Positions 1-9,211 of a stretch of 64,000 bases of DNA are shown here, piece by piece; position 1 is the stretch's first letter, and every line of letters begins with the position of its first letter. Position numbers and translations under genes: made by a program. The stretch is from Anaerolineae bacterium (lineage in GTDB: Bacteria; Chloroflexota; Anaerolineae; Anaerolineales; E44-bin32). The notes beneath the pieces are model-generated. The model saw nothing but the letters and a program-made list of their open reading frames with translations, ran no database searches and was not told the origin of the DNA. The stretch is from positions 1 through 64,000 of the forward strand of contig DUEZ01000063.1 in assembly GCA_011174825.1 (NCBI GenBank), read 5' to 3'.

Positions 1-1134
1 AGGGAGCGGCTGATGGCCGCGCTGCGCCACAAGGAGACAGATCGTGTCCCATGGTCGCCGCTGATATGCGGTTATTACTCACTTGGTCTTCCAGAACCAC
101 TTCGAGGGAACGATCTTGCAGTGCAGAGGGCCATCGGCGCAGATGTCATGGAAAGGATCTCGACTACAGTTTACAGTCAATCGCTTCCATCAGGCATCCC
201 TGCTGCATTTGAGATTTCTCTTAGAAAACCGATTGAGACCGTGACGAGCTCCAATAATGTAGCCATCAGAGAAATTCGTGAGGGGAATCTGTTGCTCCGT
301 ATGTATGAGACGCCTGCTGGTGTGGTCCGTGAAACTTATGAGACGAGAGAGAGCTCGCCATGGATGGCGTTTCCAGTCGAATACAAGATAAAGACGCATG
401 AGGATCTCAATGTCTACCGGTACATTGTTGAGGCTCAGGAGTACCAACCCGCTTATGACGAGTTTATCAGAATCAGTGGGGAAATCGGTGATGATGGCAT
501 TGCGACGGCGCCTTCTCCAATCAGTCCCTTCCAAATGCTGCTGGAAGTTGAGCTGGGTGTAGAGCAGTTCCATTATTTCTTGATCGATTATCCAGACGAA
601 CTGGAAGCGTTGATGAGGGTTATGCACGCTAAAAATCTGGAGGCATGCGAAATCATCGCCGCGTCACCTGCAGAAGTCGTGATCCTCTATGAGAACACCT
701 CCACAAGTTACATGTCGCCACCCATGTTCGCCCAATACATTCTCGAGCATCTAAACGAATATGCTGATCTGTACCATAAGGCCGGCAAGATCGTATTGAT
801 CCATGCTTGTGGAAAGCTTAAGGACATCTTGGACGAGCTTGGGCTTGGCCATTATGACGGGATATGTGACATTGCCCCTCCGCCTACAGGGGATTTAGAT
901 CTGGCTGAAGCCAAAGAAGCGTGGGGGAATCGAAAGGTGGCCATGGGCGGGATCGACGCAACCGCGTTCGTCACTCTCTCACCCGAGGAGATGAAGAAGC
1001 ATGTCCGGCACATCCTGCAGCGGATTTCGTCCCATCGCGGGGTCATCCTCGGTAGTGGCGACGCGGTCCCCGCGGGAACGCCGCTTGAAACCTTGAGAGC
1101 CATCACAGAAGCAGTTGAGGAGTTTAAGCTTTAA
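1..1134 (+). CDS. Uroporphyrinogen decarboxylase (URO-D)-family protein, 5' partial
   Basis: The reading frame is open to the first base of the window, and the residues before the first Met (RERL) fit the usual family start, so the true start lies upstream. The sequence has the URO-D TIM-barrel pattern, with N-terminal RHKETDRVPWSP and a His-Ala-Cys-Gly stretch (H264, C266 counting from the Met at 13) where MtaA/MtbA-like corrinoid methyltransferases bind zinc. It is therefore more likely a methyltransferase-like member than HemE. It is followed by RbsD, a polyol dehydrogenase and a sugar kinase, so a role in carbohydrate catabolism is inferred; the substrate is unknown. Confidence 0.8.
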   Translation, partial: RERLMAALRHKETDRVPWSPLICGYYSLGLPEPLRGNDLAVQRAIGADVMERISTTVYSQSLPSGIPAAFEISLRKPIETVTSSNNVAIREIREGNLLLRMYETPAGVVRETYETRESSPWMAFPVEYKIKTHEDLNVYRYIVEAQEYQPAYDEFIRISGEIGDDGIATAPSPISPFQMLLEVELGVEQFHYFLIDYPDELEALMRVMHAKNLEACEIIAASPAEVVILYENTSTSYMSPPMFAQYILEHLNEYADLYHKAGKIVLIHACGKLKDILDELGLGHYDGICDIAPPPTGDLDLAEAKEAWGNRKVAMGGIDATAFVTLSPEEMKKHVRHILQRISSHRGVILGSGDAVPAGTPLETLRAITEAVEEFKL

Positions 1135-1180
1135 GAGTGTATGTAGATCAAATGATCATCTTTACAAAGAAGGAGGGGAA

Positions 1181-1579
1181 ATGAAGAAAACGGCTTTGCT
1201 CAATCGGGATGTCTCGGCGGTCATTGCCAGCCTCGGGCATACGGACATGTTGGTGGTTTGTGACGCTGGATTTCCGGTCCCACCGAGCGTGAGGCGCATC
1301 GACCTGGCGGTGACAGCCAACATTCCTCCATTCTTGAAGACATTAGAGACGATCCTCACCGAGCTGGAGGTGGAGAAGATCGTCGTCGCCGATGAGACCA
1401 GGGAGGTCAGCCCGGATCTCTTCAAGCAGATTGAGACGCTCTTCCCCGGGCTGCCCATGGAAACCATGCCGCATATCAAATTCAAGGAAGTGGCGCGTGA
1501 AGCGCGGGCGGCGGTGCGCACGGGAGAGTTCACAGCCTATGCCAACATCATCCTGGTGTGTGGCGTGCCTTACGCGTGA
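1181..1579 (+). CDS. rbsD: RbsD/FucU-family sugar mutarotase (D-ribose pyranase-like)
   Basis: The 132-residue protein opens with MKKTALLNRDVSAVIASLGH and continues DxxVVCDAGFPVP, the RbsD pattern, with the catalytic-type His at position 20 and a NIILVCGVPY C-terminus. RbsD-family enzymes interconvert pyran and furan (or anomer) forms of sugars in the cytoplasm. The start at 1181 is preceded by a strong AGGAGG ribosome-binding site, so the in-frame extension upstream is not used. It lies in an operon with the dehydrogenase and kinase that follow, suggesting it prepares the sugar for them. Whether ribose is the substrate cannot be told. Confidence 0.85.
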   Translation: MKKTALLNRDVSAVIASLGHTDMLVVCDAGFPVPPSVRRIDLAVTANIPPFLKTLETILTELEVEKIVVADETREVSPDLFKQIETLFPGLPMETMPHIKFKEVAREARAAVRTGEFTAYANIILVCGVPYA

Positions 1580-1621
1580 GTGAGTCAGGAAGTATTGAGA
1601 ATTAATCGAAGGAGGAACACC

Positions 1622-2752
1622 ATGGCCAAGACAGGAAGGATCACGGTTTGTGCAGAACCCGGAGCCGAATTTGTGATCCGCGAACATGAGTTACCGAAGG
1701 TTGAATCCAACACCGCACTGATGAAGATCGAGATGTGTGGCTTATGTGGCACCGATGTGCATTACTGGCAGGGACACAAACCGACCATCCCGCTGCAATG
1801 GCCCGGTGTGATGGGTCATGAGATCGTGGGCACCCTGTTGGAGATAGGAGAAGGGTATTACGAACAAGATGTTCTGGGAAAGCCACTGAAAGTCGGCGAT
1901 CGTGTTGTTCCGGCCCCTCTGGTCAACAGCGGTTTTGATTTTTATCAGACGTTCGTTGGCGAACCGGTGAAGGACGAACATGCAGCCGCTTATGGCCATC
2001 TTGGTGACGGACCGCCCTATCATCACGGGGGCTACGCCGAATACCTTTACCTCTTTTTGCCCAACACCCTGGTCTATAAGACCGACCTTCCACCTGCGAT
2101 CGCGGTGATGCTTGAGCCAATGAGCATCGCAGTGAACGGGATCAACAAGATCGGGATAAGGCCTGGCGAGGTGGTTGCGGTGCAGGGCGCAGGCCCGATT
2201 GGGCTCATGAACGTCGCATGTGCCAAGCTGTCCGGCGCATCCAAAGTGATCGCCGTCGATCGGATCCCAGCGCGCTTGGAGATGGCCAAGAAGCTGGGTG
2301 CGGATGTGACGATCAATCTAGATGAGGTTCCGAGGGCGGAAGATCGAGTGAAACTTGTACACGAAGAGAGCACTGGCGGAAGGGGCGTCGATGTTGTACT
2401 GCAATGTGTCGGTGTGCCGGCCGCGGTTCCTGAGGGCATCGATTACCTGCGCTACGGTGGACGTTTCTGCGAGCAAGGGCACTTCTCTGACTCAGGCACG
2501 GTGGAGATCAATCCCAGTTTGCACCTTTGCGCCAAGCTCATCACCCTGGTGGGAGCATGGTCGAGCACACCGCCGACCTTTATTCAATCCCTCAATTTGA
2601 TGGAGCGTCGTGACTTCCCCTATGAAGAGGTTGTCACCCATTTGCTTCCGCTTGAGAGGCTGACGGAAGGTTTCAGGGCGCTTGCGGGGGACAAAATCAT
2701 CGACGGAAAGGCGGCGATCAAAGTTGTCACGGCTCCGTGGGACGGAAATTAA
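1622..2752 (+). CDS. Zinc-dependent medium-chain dehydrogenase (sorbitol/threonine dehydrogenase-like)
   Basis: The 376-residue MDR-family enzyme has the catalytic zinc region CGLCGTDVHYW (C39, C42), GHE at 65-67 and a Rossmann motif VQGAGPIGLM, then VIAVDRIPARLEMAKKLGAD typical of NAD binding. It should oxidise a polyol or sugar alcohol with NAD(P). The four-cysteine structural zinc loop of many family members is not visible; that segment is replaced by a longer loop (about residues 95-130) without the cysteine cluster. ATG 1622 is preceded by GAAGGAGG, which decides the start over an upstream GTG at 1580. It is a member of the sugar operon. Confidence 0.85.
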   Translation: MAKTGRITVCAEPGAEFVIREHELPKVESNTALMKIEMCGLCGTDVHYWQGHKPTIPLQWPGVMGHEIVGTLLEIGEGYYEQDVLGKPLKVGDRVVPAPLVNSGFDFYQTFVGEPVKDEHAAAYGHLGDGPPYHHGGYAEYLYLFLPNTLVYKTDLPPAIAVMLEPMSIAVNGINKIGIRPGEVVAVQGAGPIGLMNVACAKLSGASKVIAVDRIPARLEMAKKLGADVTINLDEVPRAEDRVKLVHEESTGGRGVDVVLQCVGVPAAVPEGIDYLRYGGRFCEQGHFSDSGTVEINPSLHLCAKLITLVGAWSSTPPTFIQSLNLMERRDFPYEEVVTHLLPLERLTEGFRALAGDKIIDGKAAIKVVTAPWDGN

Positions 2753-2770
2753 GCTGGCCTGGAGAGGGAG

Positions 2771-4312
2771 ATGAATGACTCTGGACCCTACATCCTAGTC
2801 GCTGATCTTGGGACATCGGCCACCAAAGCCGGGGTGTTCACGCTTGATGGCAGAGAATTGACCTCGGCGACGGCGGAGTATCCTGCCACCTACCCCCACC
2901 CTACTTGGGCCGAGCAAGATGCGAATCATTGGTGGGAAGCCGCGATCAGCACCATTAGAGACTCCTTGGAAAGCGCCCAAGTTAAACCGGATGCCGTGAA
3001 GGCAGTGAGCATCAGCGGTCAGGCGCCTTCCTGCTTGGCGATCGATCATGATGGAGAACCGCTTCGCCCGGCCATCATCTGGATCGACCGCAGAGCGACC
3101 GAAGAGGTCGAATGGATCGCCGAAAACATCGGCGCCGATGAGGTCCGCCGGGTTGCGGGCAATTACATCGATGGTTATTTCGGCGGCCCTAAATGGCTCT
3201 GGTTCAGAAAAAAAGAGCCCGACCTTTTTGATAAGACCTGGAAGATCCTGCAAGCACACAGCTATGTCATCTTCAAACTAACCGGCGCGCTGGTCACAGA
3301 TTATTCCCACGCCGGCTTATGCAGCCCATGCTTCGATCTGCAGAAGAAGGAATGGTCTCAGGAAATGTGTGAGGCCCTGGGGATTCCTCTCTCAATGCTG
3401 CCCGAAGTCGCACCATCCCATCAAGTGGTGGGAAAGGTTCACGCTGAAGGCGCCAAGCTCTCTGGATTGGCCGAAGGGACACCGATCGTCTGTGGCGGTG
3501 GTGATTTCGCTTGTGCGACATTAGGATCCGGCGTGATTGAGGTAGGTCAAGCGGCGCAGATGTTAGGTACAGCGGGGAACCTCTTGGTGCCGATGGGAGA
3601 GATCGTCGATCCCGATCCCAAACTTCTGAATACGGTTCATGTAACGGGAGATTATCTTACCTTGGGGAGCATCTACGCGGGAGGTGTTTTGCAGTGGTTC
3701 CGCGATCAGTTGGGCGAACCTGAGATCGAAGAGGCAAAACGCATAGATAAGAGCGCCTACCGCTTGTTGGACGAGAAAGCCGCTGAAATCCCCCCGGGAT
3801 CAGAGGGCCTCATTCTTCTGCCCTATCTCATGGGCGAGCGGACACCCATCTGGGACGCCTATGCTCGTGGGGTGTATATCGGCTTAACGCCCTACCACAC
3901 CCGGTTACACATGTATCGCGCTGCATTGGAGGGCGTGGCTTTCGGTTTCCGACATATGGCGGAGATCATCGAGCAGCAGGGTGTAAAGATCGAAGAGATC
4001 ATCGCCGTGAACGGAGGCGCAAAGAGCCCACTATGGCGTCAAATCTTTGCTGATGTGCTGAACGCACGTATTCATTATTATCTTGGCGGTGTCGCTACAC
4101 TCTTAGGTGATGTCATCCTCGCCGGGGTGGGCACTGGGCAGTTCTCTGGCTTCGAGGTGGTCAGGGAATGGCTGGAGATCGCCGAGACACAAGAGCCCGA
4201 TGCGCAGGCACATGCTTTGTATGCCAGGTATTACACGCTCTATCGCAAAATCTACCTTCAGCTTAAGGATCAATTCAAAGAATTGGTGGATCTTGGAAAA
4301 GGGCGGGAGTAA
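2771..4312 (+). CDS. FGGY-family carbohydrate kinase (xylulokinase-like)
   Basis: The 513-residue protein begins ILVADLGTSATKAGVFTLDG, the phosphate-1 ATP motif of the FGGY fold, has WIDRRATEEVEWI in the N-terminal domain and VNGGAKSPLWRQIFADVLN near residue 415, which is the adenosine-binding signature of XylB/GlpK relatives. Such enzymes phosphorylate a ketose or polyol in the cytoplasm. A GAGAGGGAG ribosome-binding site precedes the ATG. It follows the dehydrogenase by 18 bases, giving a plausible route of polyol oxidation to a ketose and then phosphorylation. Xylulose is a guess; other pentuloses or hexuloses are possible. Confidence 0.87.
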   Translation: MNDSGPYILVADLGTSATKAGVFTLDGRELTSATAEYPATYPHPTWAEQDANHWWEAAISTIRDSLESAQVKPDAVKAVSISGQAPSCLAIDHDGEPLRPAIIWIDRRATEEVEWIAENIGADEVRRVAGNYIDGYFGGPKWLWFRKKEPDLFDKTWKILQAHSYVIFKLTGALVTDYSHAGLCSPCFDLQKKEWSQEMCEALGIPLSMLPEVAPSHQVVGKVHAEGAKLSGLAEGTPIVCGGGDFACATLGSGVIEVGQAAQMLGTAGNLLVPMGEIVDPDPKLLNTVHVTGDYLTLGSIYAGGVLQWFRDQLGEPEIEEAKRIDKSAYRLLDEKAAEIPPGSEGLILLPYLMGERTPIWDAYARGVYIGLTPYHTRLHMYRAALEGVAFGFRHMAEIIEQQGVKIEEIIAVNGGAKSPLWRQIFADVLNARIHYYLGGVATLLGDVILAGVGTGQFSGFEVVREWLEIAETQEPDAQAHALYARYYTLYRKIYLQLKDQFKELVDLGKGRE

Positions 4313-4468
4313 TCCTTGGTGATTTTGGGAGAGGTGTGATTTCGTTTTGTAAGCATTGGCCACATGGCCGTATATCACCACAGGGCAGCCTTGCGATCGC
4401 TGCGGCAAGCAGATGAGTGGGTAAGCGCTGCCCATGGTCCGTTTATCTATGAGGAGGGAAACCTCTTG

Positions 4469-7153
4469 ATGAGTCTTTGTGTGAATATCCTTACGCTGCT
4501 CAGCTTCATTTTGTTGGGTTTGCTCGTGACAGGCTGTGCATCAAAAGTGCAAACGCCAGAACCGCTTGAGGAGCTAACCCCCACAGAGGATGCGGTAACC
4601 CAGACACCCTCGCCGATCCTGACCTTGCAGAATGAGTATTTTGCTCTCGCCATAAGTCGAGAGAACGGGAGCATTCTGCAAGTGGAAGACAAGCTGAACG
4701 GGTTAAAGTTGATCGAAGATCCGGTAGGTGACTTGCCGCCTTGGCGACTCTACTTCTTTGATCTCTCCACCAACAACGTTCAAGAATGGGAGACCTGGGA
4801 GCGTTTCACGCTTGAAACTGAGGGGACACCGGAGGGTGGCGATCGAGCGAAGCTCCATTGGCAGCTCGCTGAAAGCGTGGAGATTGAGGCCGTCATTGAG
4901 TTGCCGCCTGAAAGCTACGTGGCTGATTTCCATGTGAAGGTGCTCAATGGCTCGCAGCGCACAATCCAGCAGCTTGAGTTCCCCATCCTGAGAGGCATTG
5001 GGAGGTTGGTCGATATACCCAGCGAGGACAACCTCTTGCTGCATCCCGTAGCTGGCGGTTTGCTCTTTGTGGACCCTGTTGGTCTGTTTCGAAGACCCTC
5101 CTCAAGTGCACCTGGATTGCGACACGTTCCCTACCCTGAGGGTGTTGGGGCGTTTACACAATTCATGGCCTACTACGCAAAAGAGCGTGGAGGCTTTTAC
5201 TTCGCTTGTCACGATCAACTGAACACGACGAAGGAAGTGGACTTCTATTCACCTTCGCAAGGGGGTCTCGAGACACTTTTCGCACACAAGTCGTGGGACA
5301 TGACGGCCGGCAACGATTTGATCCTTGATTACCCGATCGTTTTGGGGGCTCTAGAGGAGGGGAGTTGGTATGCGGCGGCTGAGCGATATCGCGATTGGGC
5401 TACTGCGACGGGCGAGGGTCATCCAGCTTGGTGCGAGAAAGGTCGGCTCGAGGACCGAGTCCGAGAGGGCACAGCTGCGGCGTGGTTGGCGGAGGAGGTG
5501 GGCTTCAGCACGTTTGGGGTGCCAAGTTCATTTGAGGTAAGTCCCTGGCTGGAGGCATTTCATCGAATCGCCGACAAACCGGTTTTCCACGTCCTGGGCC
5601 ACGACTGGCCTCAATGGGGCGGGGCTTCAGTGGAACGCATGGAACTGTTGGATTCGATGTTTGCGGAAGCCGGCATCAAGCCCTTTCACGAACATTCGCT
5701 GAACGAACTCTGGTTCCCGCAGGTCTCAGTGCCGTCAGATCTATTGGATGACCCACAAGGTCATCGGCAATTTTTCGAGATGCTAGGCGCGCGTTGGTCA
5801 ACACTTCCGGAGGAACGGTGGCGGGAGATCTTTGAGGCATACAATTGCTGTGGACCGTGGCTGCCCCTTGGACTATCCCCTCTTCCCTGGTTTCCAACAC
5901 GGTTTCATCCTGCCAACCTCGAGGCGATCAAGAACAACGGCGACTTCTTCGCACCGTTCTTCTTCGATTTCTTCAGCTACGGTCACGATCACGAGGCTTA
6001 TGGGATGAACATCGGAAGCTCAACCGGCTGGCAGCATCCTCATGAGTTGATCCAAGCAGCCTTTACAAAGATCTGGATGGATCCGACGACTTCTTACTGG
6101 CAGGAGTTTCATGCCGATCGCGATCGGCAAATCGTGGTCGAAAGTGGGGCAGATGGACTGTATTACGATATCTCCGCTGGCGCTGGACCGCGCTGGAGTG
6201 ATCGGGGAGATCTGGGGCATCCACCGGGCTATGGGCGATGGTTGTGGGAGGGATATGGGGAGCTTTATACAAAATCCAAACAAGCAGCCAAAGCAGTCAA
6301 AGGAGCTTATGTCACCCAAGGTGTCGAGATGGGTCTTGAGACTCTCATCCCGTATATTGATTTTAATCAATGGCGGGCTGGTGGATTGGTCCAGGGGGAC
6401 ATCGAGTTGACACCGTATATAGATCTGGTCAAGCAAGGGAAGGTAGCAAAGTTACCGCTCTTCTCCTACCTCTATCATGAATACGGACCGGTGATGCTGG
6501 ACGGGTGGGCAAAGCTAGCGCAGGAGTTTGGTGACATCTTCTACCTCATCGCAGCCGAGATCGCTTTGCAGCAAGGCGGGCTCGTCGAATTGAATTACGA
6601 ATACTCTCCTCTGGAGCGCTTTCCGGGGATGGAGGGCCCGACATATCAACTCATGTATCACACCGCCGTCTATCAAGATGAGCAGCCATATGATGTGGAT
6701 CCTCAAAAGGTGGCCTTCCTAAAGGAGGTGGCATTAGCTCGCACGGAGTTCGCCACGGAGTATCTTGCGTATGGCAAAGCCATGAAGCCAGTTACGTTCC
6801 TGACCCCGATCCCAGAGATCGAGCTGACCTGGAATCACTACAACAGCATCGGGGGTCGTAGGGAGAGCGGGGTTTTCACCGCGCCTTCGGTCGTTCAACA
6901 GGTTTGGAGTTATAAGAATGAGAAGTTAGGCGTATTGATGGTCAATCTGGACGGTGATGATGTGCTAGAGGTAGAACTCACCCTCGATCCGAGAAAGTAT
7001 TCGTTGAATGGACAAAGTTATCAGATATGGCAGGTCACAAGTGAGGGCAGTGAGAGGATAGGGACATGGGCGCAGGGGGAGGACCTGCGGTTGGCGGTCC
7101 ATCTTTCGCCGCGCACAATCGTGCTCGTGGAATTTCGTCCACAAGGCGATTGA
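4469..7153 (+). CDS. Large exported lipoprotein, DUF6259/glycoside-hydrolase-like
   Basis: The protein starts MSLCVNILTLLSFILLGLLVTGCASK: a signal peptide with lipobox LVTGC and an acidic/proline linker, so it should be an 894-residue membrane-anchored extracellular lipoprotein. After an N-terminal beta-rich region (about 50-290) comes a Trp/Tyr-rich segment resembling a TIM-barrel glycosidase, with LGHDWPQWGG, GLYYDISAG and a C-terminal beta domain. This pattern matches DUF6259-type putative carbohydrate-active proteins from memory, not by search. The start at 4469 follows GAGGAGGG; an upstream ATG at 4364 would bury the signal peptide. Its position after the sugar kinase suggests it releases the sugar used by the operon. 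Confidence 0.65.
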   Translation: MSLCVNILTLLSFILLGLLVTGCASKVQTPEPLEELTPTEDAVTQTPSPILTLQNEYFALAISRENGSILQVEDKLNGLKLIEDPVGDLPPWRLYFFDLSTNNVQEWETWERFTLETEGTPEGGDRAKLHWQLAESVEIEAVIELPPESYVADFHVKVLNGSQRTIQQLEFPILRGIGRLVDIPSEDNLLLHPVAGGLLFVDPVGLFRRPSSSAPGLRHVPYPEGVGAFTQFMAYYAKERGGFYFACHDQLNTTKEVDFYSPSQGGLETLFAHKSWDMTAGNDLILDYPIVLGALEEGSWYAAAERYRDWATATGEGHPAWCEKGRLEDRVREGTAAAWLAEEVGFSTFGVPSSFEVSPWLEAFHRIADKPVFHVLGHDWPQWGGASVERMELLDSMFAEAGIKPFHEHSLNELWFPQVSVPSDLLDDPQGHRQFFEMLGARWSTLPEERWREIFEAYNCCGPWLPLGLSPLPWFPTRFHPANLEAIKNNGDFFAPFFFDFFSYGHDHEAYGMNIGSSTGWQHPHELIQAAFTKIWMDPTTSYWQEFHADRDRQIVVESGADGLYYDISAGAGPRWSDRGDLGHPPGYGRWLWEGYGELYTKSKQAAKAVKGAYVTQGVEMGLETLIPYIDFNQWRAGGLVQGDIELTPYIDLVKQGKVAKLPLFSYLYHEYGPVMLDGWAKLAQEFGDIFYLIAAEIALQQGGLVELNYEYSPLERFPGMEGPTYQLMYHTAVYQDEQPYDVDPQKVAFLKEVALARTEFATEYLAYGKAMKPVTFLTPIPEIELTWNHYNSIGGRRESGVFTAPSVVQQVWSYKNEKLGVLMVNLDGDDVLEVELTLDPRKYSLNGQSYQIWQVTSEGSERIGTWAQGEDLRLAVHLSPRTIVLVEFRPQGD

Positions 7154-7264
7154 TCGTTCGTCTTAAGCCCAGGAATTCGCGTAGCGGATATGAGGCGGAA
7201 ACACTGGATTGAGTTATAGAGTTCCTACAGAAAGACAACTTACCAGAGCAGAAAGGTTGAAGAA

Positions 7265-8224
7265 ATGACTTTGGATGAGGCGAAGAAGCGCGAAATGCTC
7301 CGGCAGATGTACAGCATCCGGGCTTTCGAGGAAATGGCGGAACAACTCTACGCCATGGGGAAGATCCATGGAACGATGCATCTCTCCATTGGAATGGAGG
7401 CCTCTGCGGTCGGGGCGATCGCGGCATTGCGTCCCGATGATCTTATCCTGAGCACCCACCGTGGCCATGGCCATTGCATCGCCAAGGGGGCTGATCTCAA
7501 TCGCATGATGGCCGAGTTCATCGGCAAGGAGACCGGTTACTGTAGAGGCCGAGGCGGCTCGATGCACATCGCCGATATTGAGGGGGGTAACTTAGGTGCG
7601 AACGGCGTGGTCGCGGGGGGCGTCCCCATTGCGGTGGGGGTCGGGCTCAGCCTCAAGATGCAAAAGCGAGATCAAATCATCCTCTGCTTCTTCGGTGATG
7701 GCGCGGCTAACCTTGGACCGTTTCACGAAGCGTTGAACATGGCCGCCATCTGGTCCCTGCCGGTGGTGTATGTGTGTGAGAACAACCAGTACGCGATGTC
7801 TTTCCATGTTCGCAAGGCGTTTGCCATTGAGCGAATCTCTGACCGGGCGACAGCGTATGGGATGCCTGGGGAAACAGTGGACGGTAATGACGTGCTGGCG
7901 GTGTACGAGGCCGTGAGCAAGGGTATAGAACGGGCGCGCGCGGGCCAAGGTCCTTCACTGATCGAGAACGTAACCTATCGCTGGCGAGGACACTCGAGGA
8001 GCGATATCAATCGCTACCGCACCAAAGAGGAGATCGAGTCTTGGCAGGAGAAATGTCCGATCAAACGCTTCAGGAAACACTTGCTTGACGAGGGGGTGCT
8101 TACGGGCGAGGAAATCGACCGGATTAAAGAAGAGGCCTACACAGCCATCGATGCCGCGGTTGAATTTTCCGAAGCCAGCCCGGATCCAGATCTGAAGACC
8201 ATCGAGGAAGGAGTGTACGCCTGA
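7265..8224 (+). CDS. TPP-dependent dehydrogenase E1 component, alpha subunit (pyruvate/acetoin type)
   Basis: The 319-residue protein has the E1 alpha thiamine-pyrophosphate motif: GDGAANLG starting at residue 144 and ending in ENNQY. It also has GRGGSMHI and a C-terminal WRGHSRSD stretch holding the regulatory-loop-like serines. Together with the beta subunit it decarboxylates a 2-oxo acid (or cleaves acetoin) and transfers the acyl group to the E2 lipoyl arm. Its short length fits AcoA/PdhA of Gram-positives and Chloroflexota. It overlaps the beta gene by one base (TGATG), implying coupled translation. Substrate choice between pyruvate, acetoin and branched-chain acids cannot be made by eye. 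Confidence 0.92.
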   Translation: MTLDEAKKREMLRQMYSIRAFEEMAEQLYAMGKIHGTMHLSIGMEASAVGAIAALRPDDLILSTHRGHGHCIAKGADLNRMMAEFIGKETGYCRGRGGSMHIADIEGGNLGANGVVAGGVPIAVGVGLSLKMQKRDQIILCFFGDGAANLGPFHEALNMAAIWSLPVVYVCENNQYAMSFHVRKAFAIERISDRATAYGMPGETVDGNDVLAVYEAVSKGIERARAGQGPSLIENVTYRWRGHSRSDINRYRTKEEIESWQEKCPIKRFRKHLLDEGVLTGEEIDRIKEEAYTAIDAAVEFSEASPDPDLKTIEEGVYA

Positions 8225-9210
8225 TGCGAGAACTCACGTACTCAGAGGCGATTCGAGAGGCGCTCCGTCAAGAGATGCTGCGCGACGACAGGGTCTTCAT
8301 CATCGGCGAGGACGTGGGCGTATACGGTGGTGCCTTTGGTGTGACGCTTGGATTGGTAGAAGAGTTCGGTGAGGAGCGTGTGATTGACACACCCATCAGC
8401 GAACTCGGCATTGCCGGCGCGATCACCGGCGCCGCGTTGACGGGGATGCGGCCGGTTGGCGAGATCATGTTCATGGATTTCATTACATTGGCCTCGGAGC
8501 AAGTGGTGAATCAGGCGGCCAAGATCCGCTTTATGTTCGGCGGAAAAGCCGCTGTGCCCTTTGTGCTCCGCACACCCGCCGGGTCTGGCACCGGTGCTGC
8601 GGCGCAGCACTCGCAGAGCTTGGAAAATTGGTTCGTTCATATCCCAGGTTTGAAAGTGGTCATGCCAAGCACGCCTTACGATGTGAAAGGACTACTGATC
8701 GCCTCCATCCATGATGACAACCCGGTTATCTTCATTGAACACAAGTTGCTTTATCGAACCAAAGGACCGGTCCCCGAAGAGCCCTATACGATCCCCTTAA
8801 GTGTTGCCGAGGTGAAGCGTGAGGGTCAGGATCTAACGATCGTCGCTACATCGGTGATGGTTACGCGTGCGCTCGAGGCGGCCGAGCAATTGGCTCAGGA
8901 AGGGATTGAGGTTGAGGTGGTTGACCCTCGCACCCTCAAACCACTTGATGAGGAGACGATCGTCCGGTCGGTGATGAAGACCGGACGGGCGTTAATTGTG
9001 CACGAAGCGTGTCAGACAGGTGGCTATGGGGCTGAATTGGCGGCTGTTATCGCCGGTAGCGAGGCGTTCGATTACCTGGAAGCGCCCATCAGACGGCTGG
9101 CGGGACGAGACATACCTATTCCCTATAATCGTTATCTGGAATATCATACGGTGCCGCAGGTCGAGAACATCGTCGCCGCATCCCGCGAGTTGATCCGCAG
9201 GGGAGCTTGA
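8224..9210 (+). CDS. TPP-dependent dehydrogenase E1 component, beta subunit
   Basis: The 328-residue protein opens with [16 protein letters not shown] and [14 protein letters not shown], followed by [38 protein letters not shown] and a C-terminal transketolase domain ([27 protein letters not shown]). These are standard E1 beta hallmarks. It pairs with the alpha subunit encoded immediately upstream (one-base overlap) to form the heterotetrameric E1, and is separated from E2 by a single base. All three genes must be one transcript. Confidence 0.93.
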   Translation: MRELTYSEAIREALRQEMLRDDRVFIIGEDVGVYGGAFGVTLGLVEEFGEERVIDTPISELGIAGAITGAALTGMRPVGEIMFMDFITLASEQVVNQAAKIRFMFGGKAAVPFVLRTPAGSGTGAAAQHSQSLENWFVHIPGLKVVMPSTPYDVKGLLIASIHDDNPVIFIEHKLLYRTKGPVPEEPYTIPLSVAEVKREGQDLTIVATSVMVTRALEAAEQLAQEGIEVEVVDPRTLKPLDEETIVRSVMKTGRALIVHEACQTGGYGAELAAVIAGSEAFDYLEAPIRRLAGRDIPIPYNRYLEYHTVPQVENIVAASRELIRRGA

Positions 9211-9211
9211 A

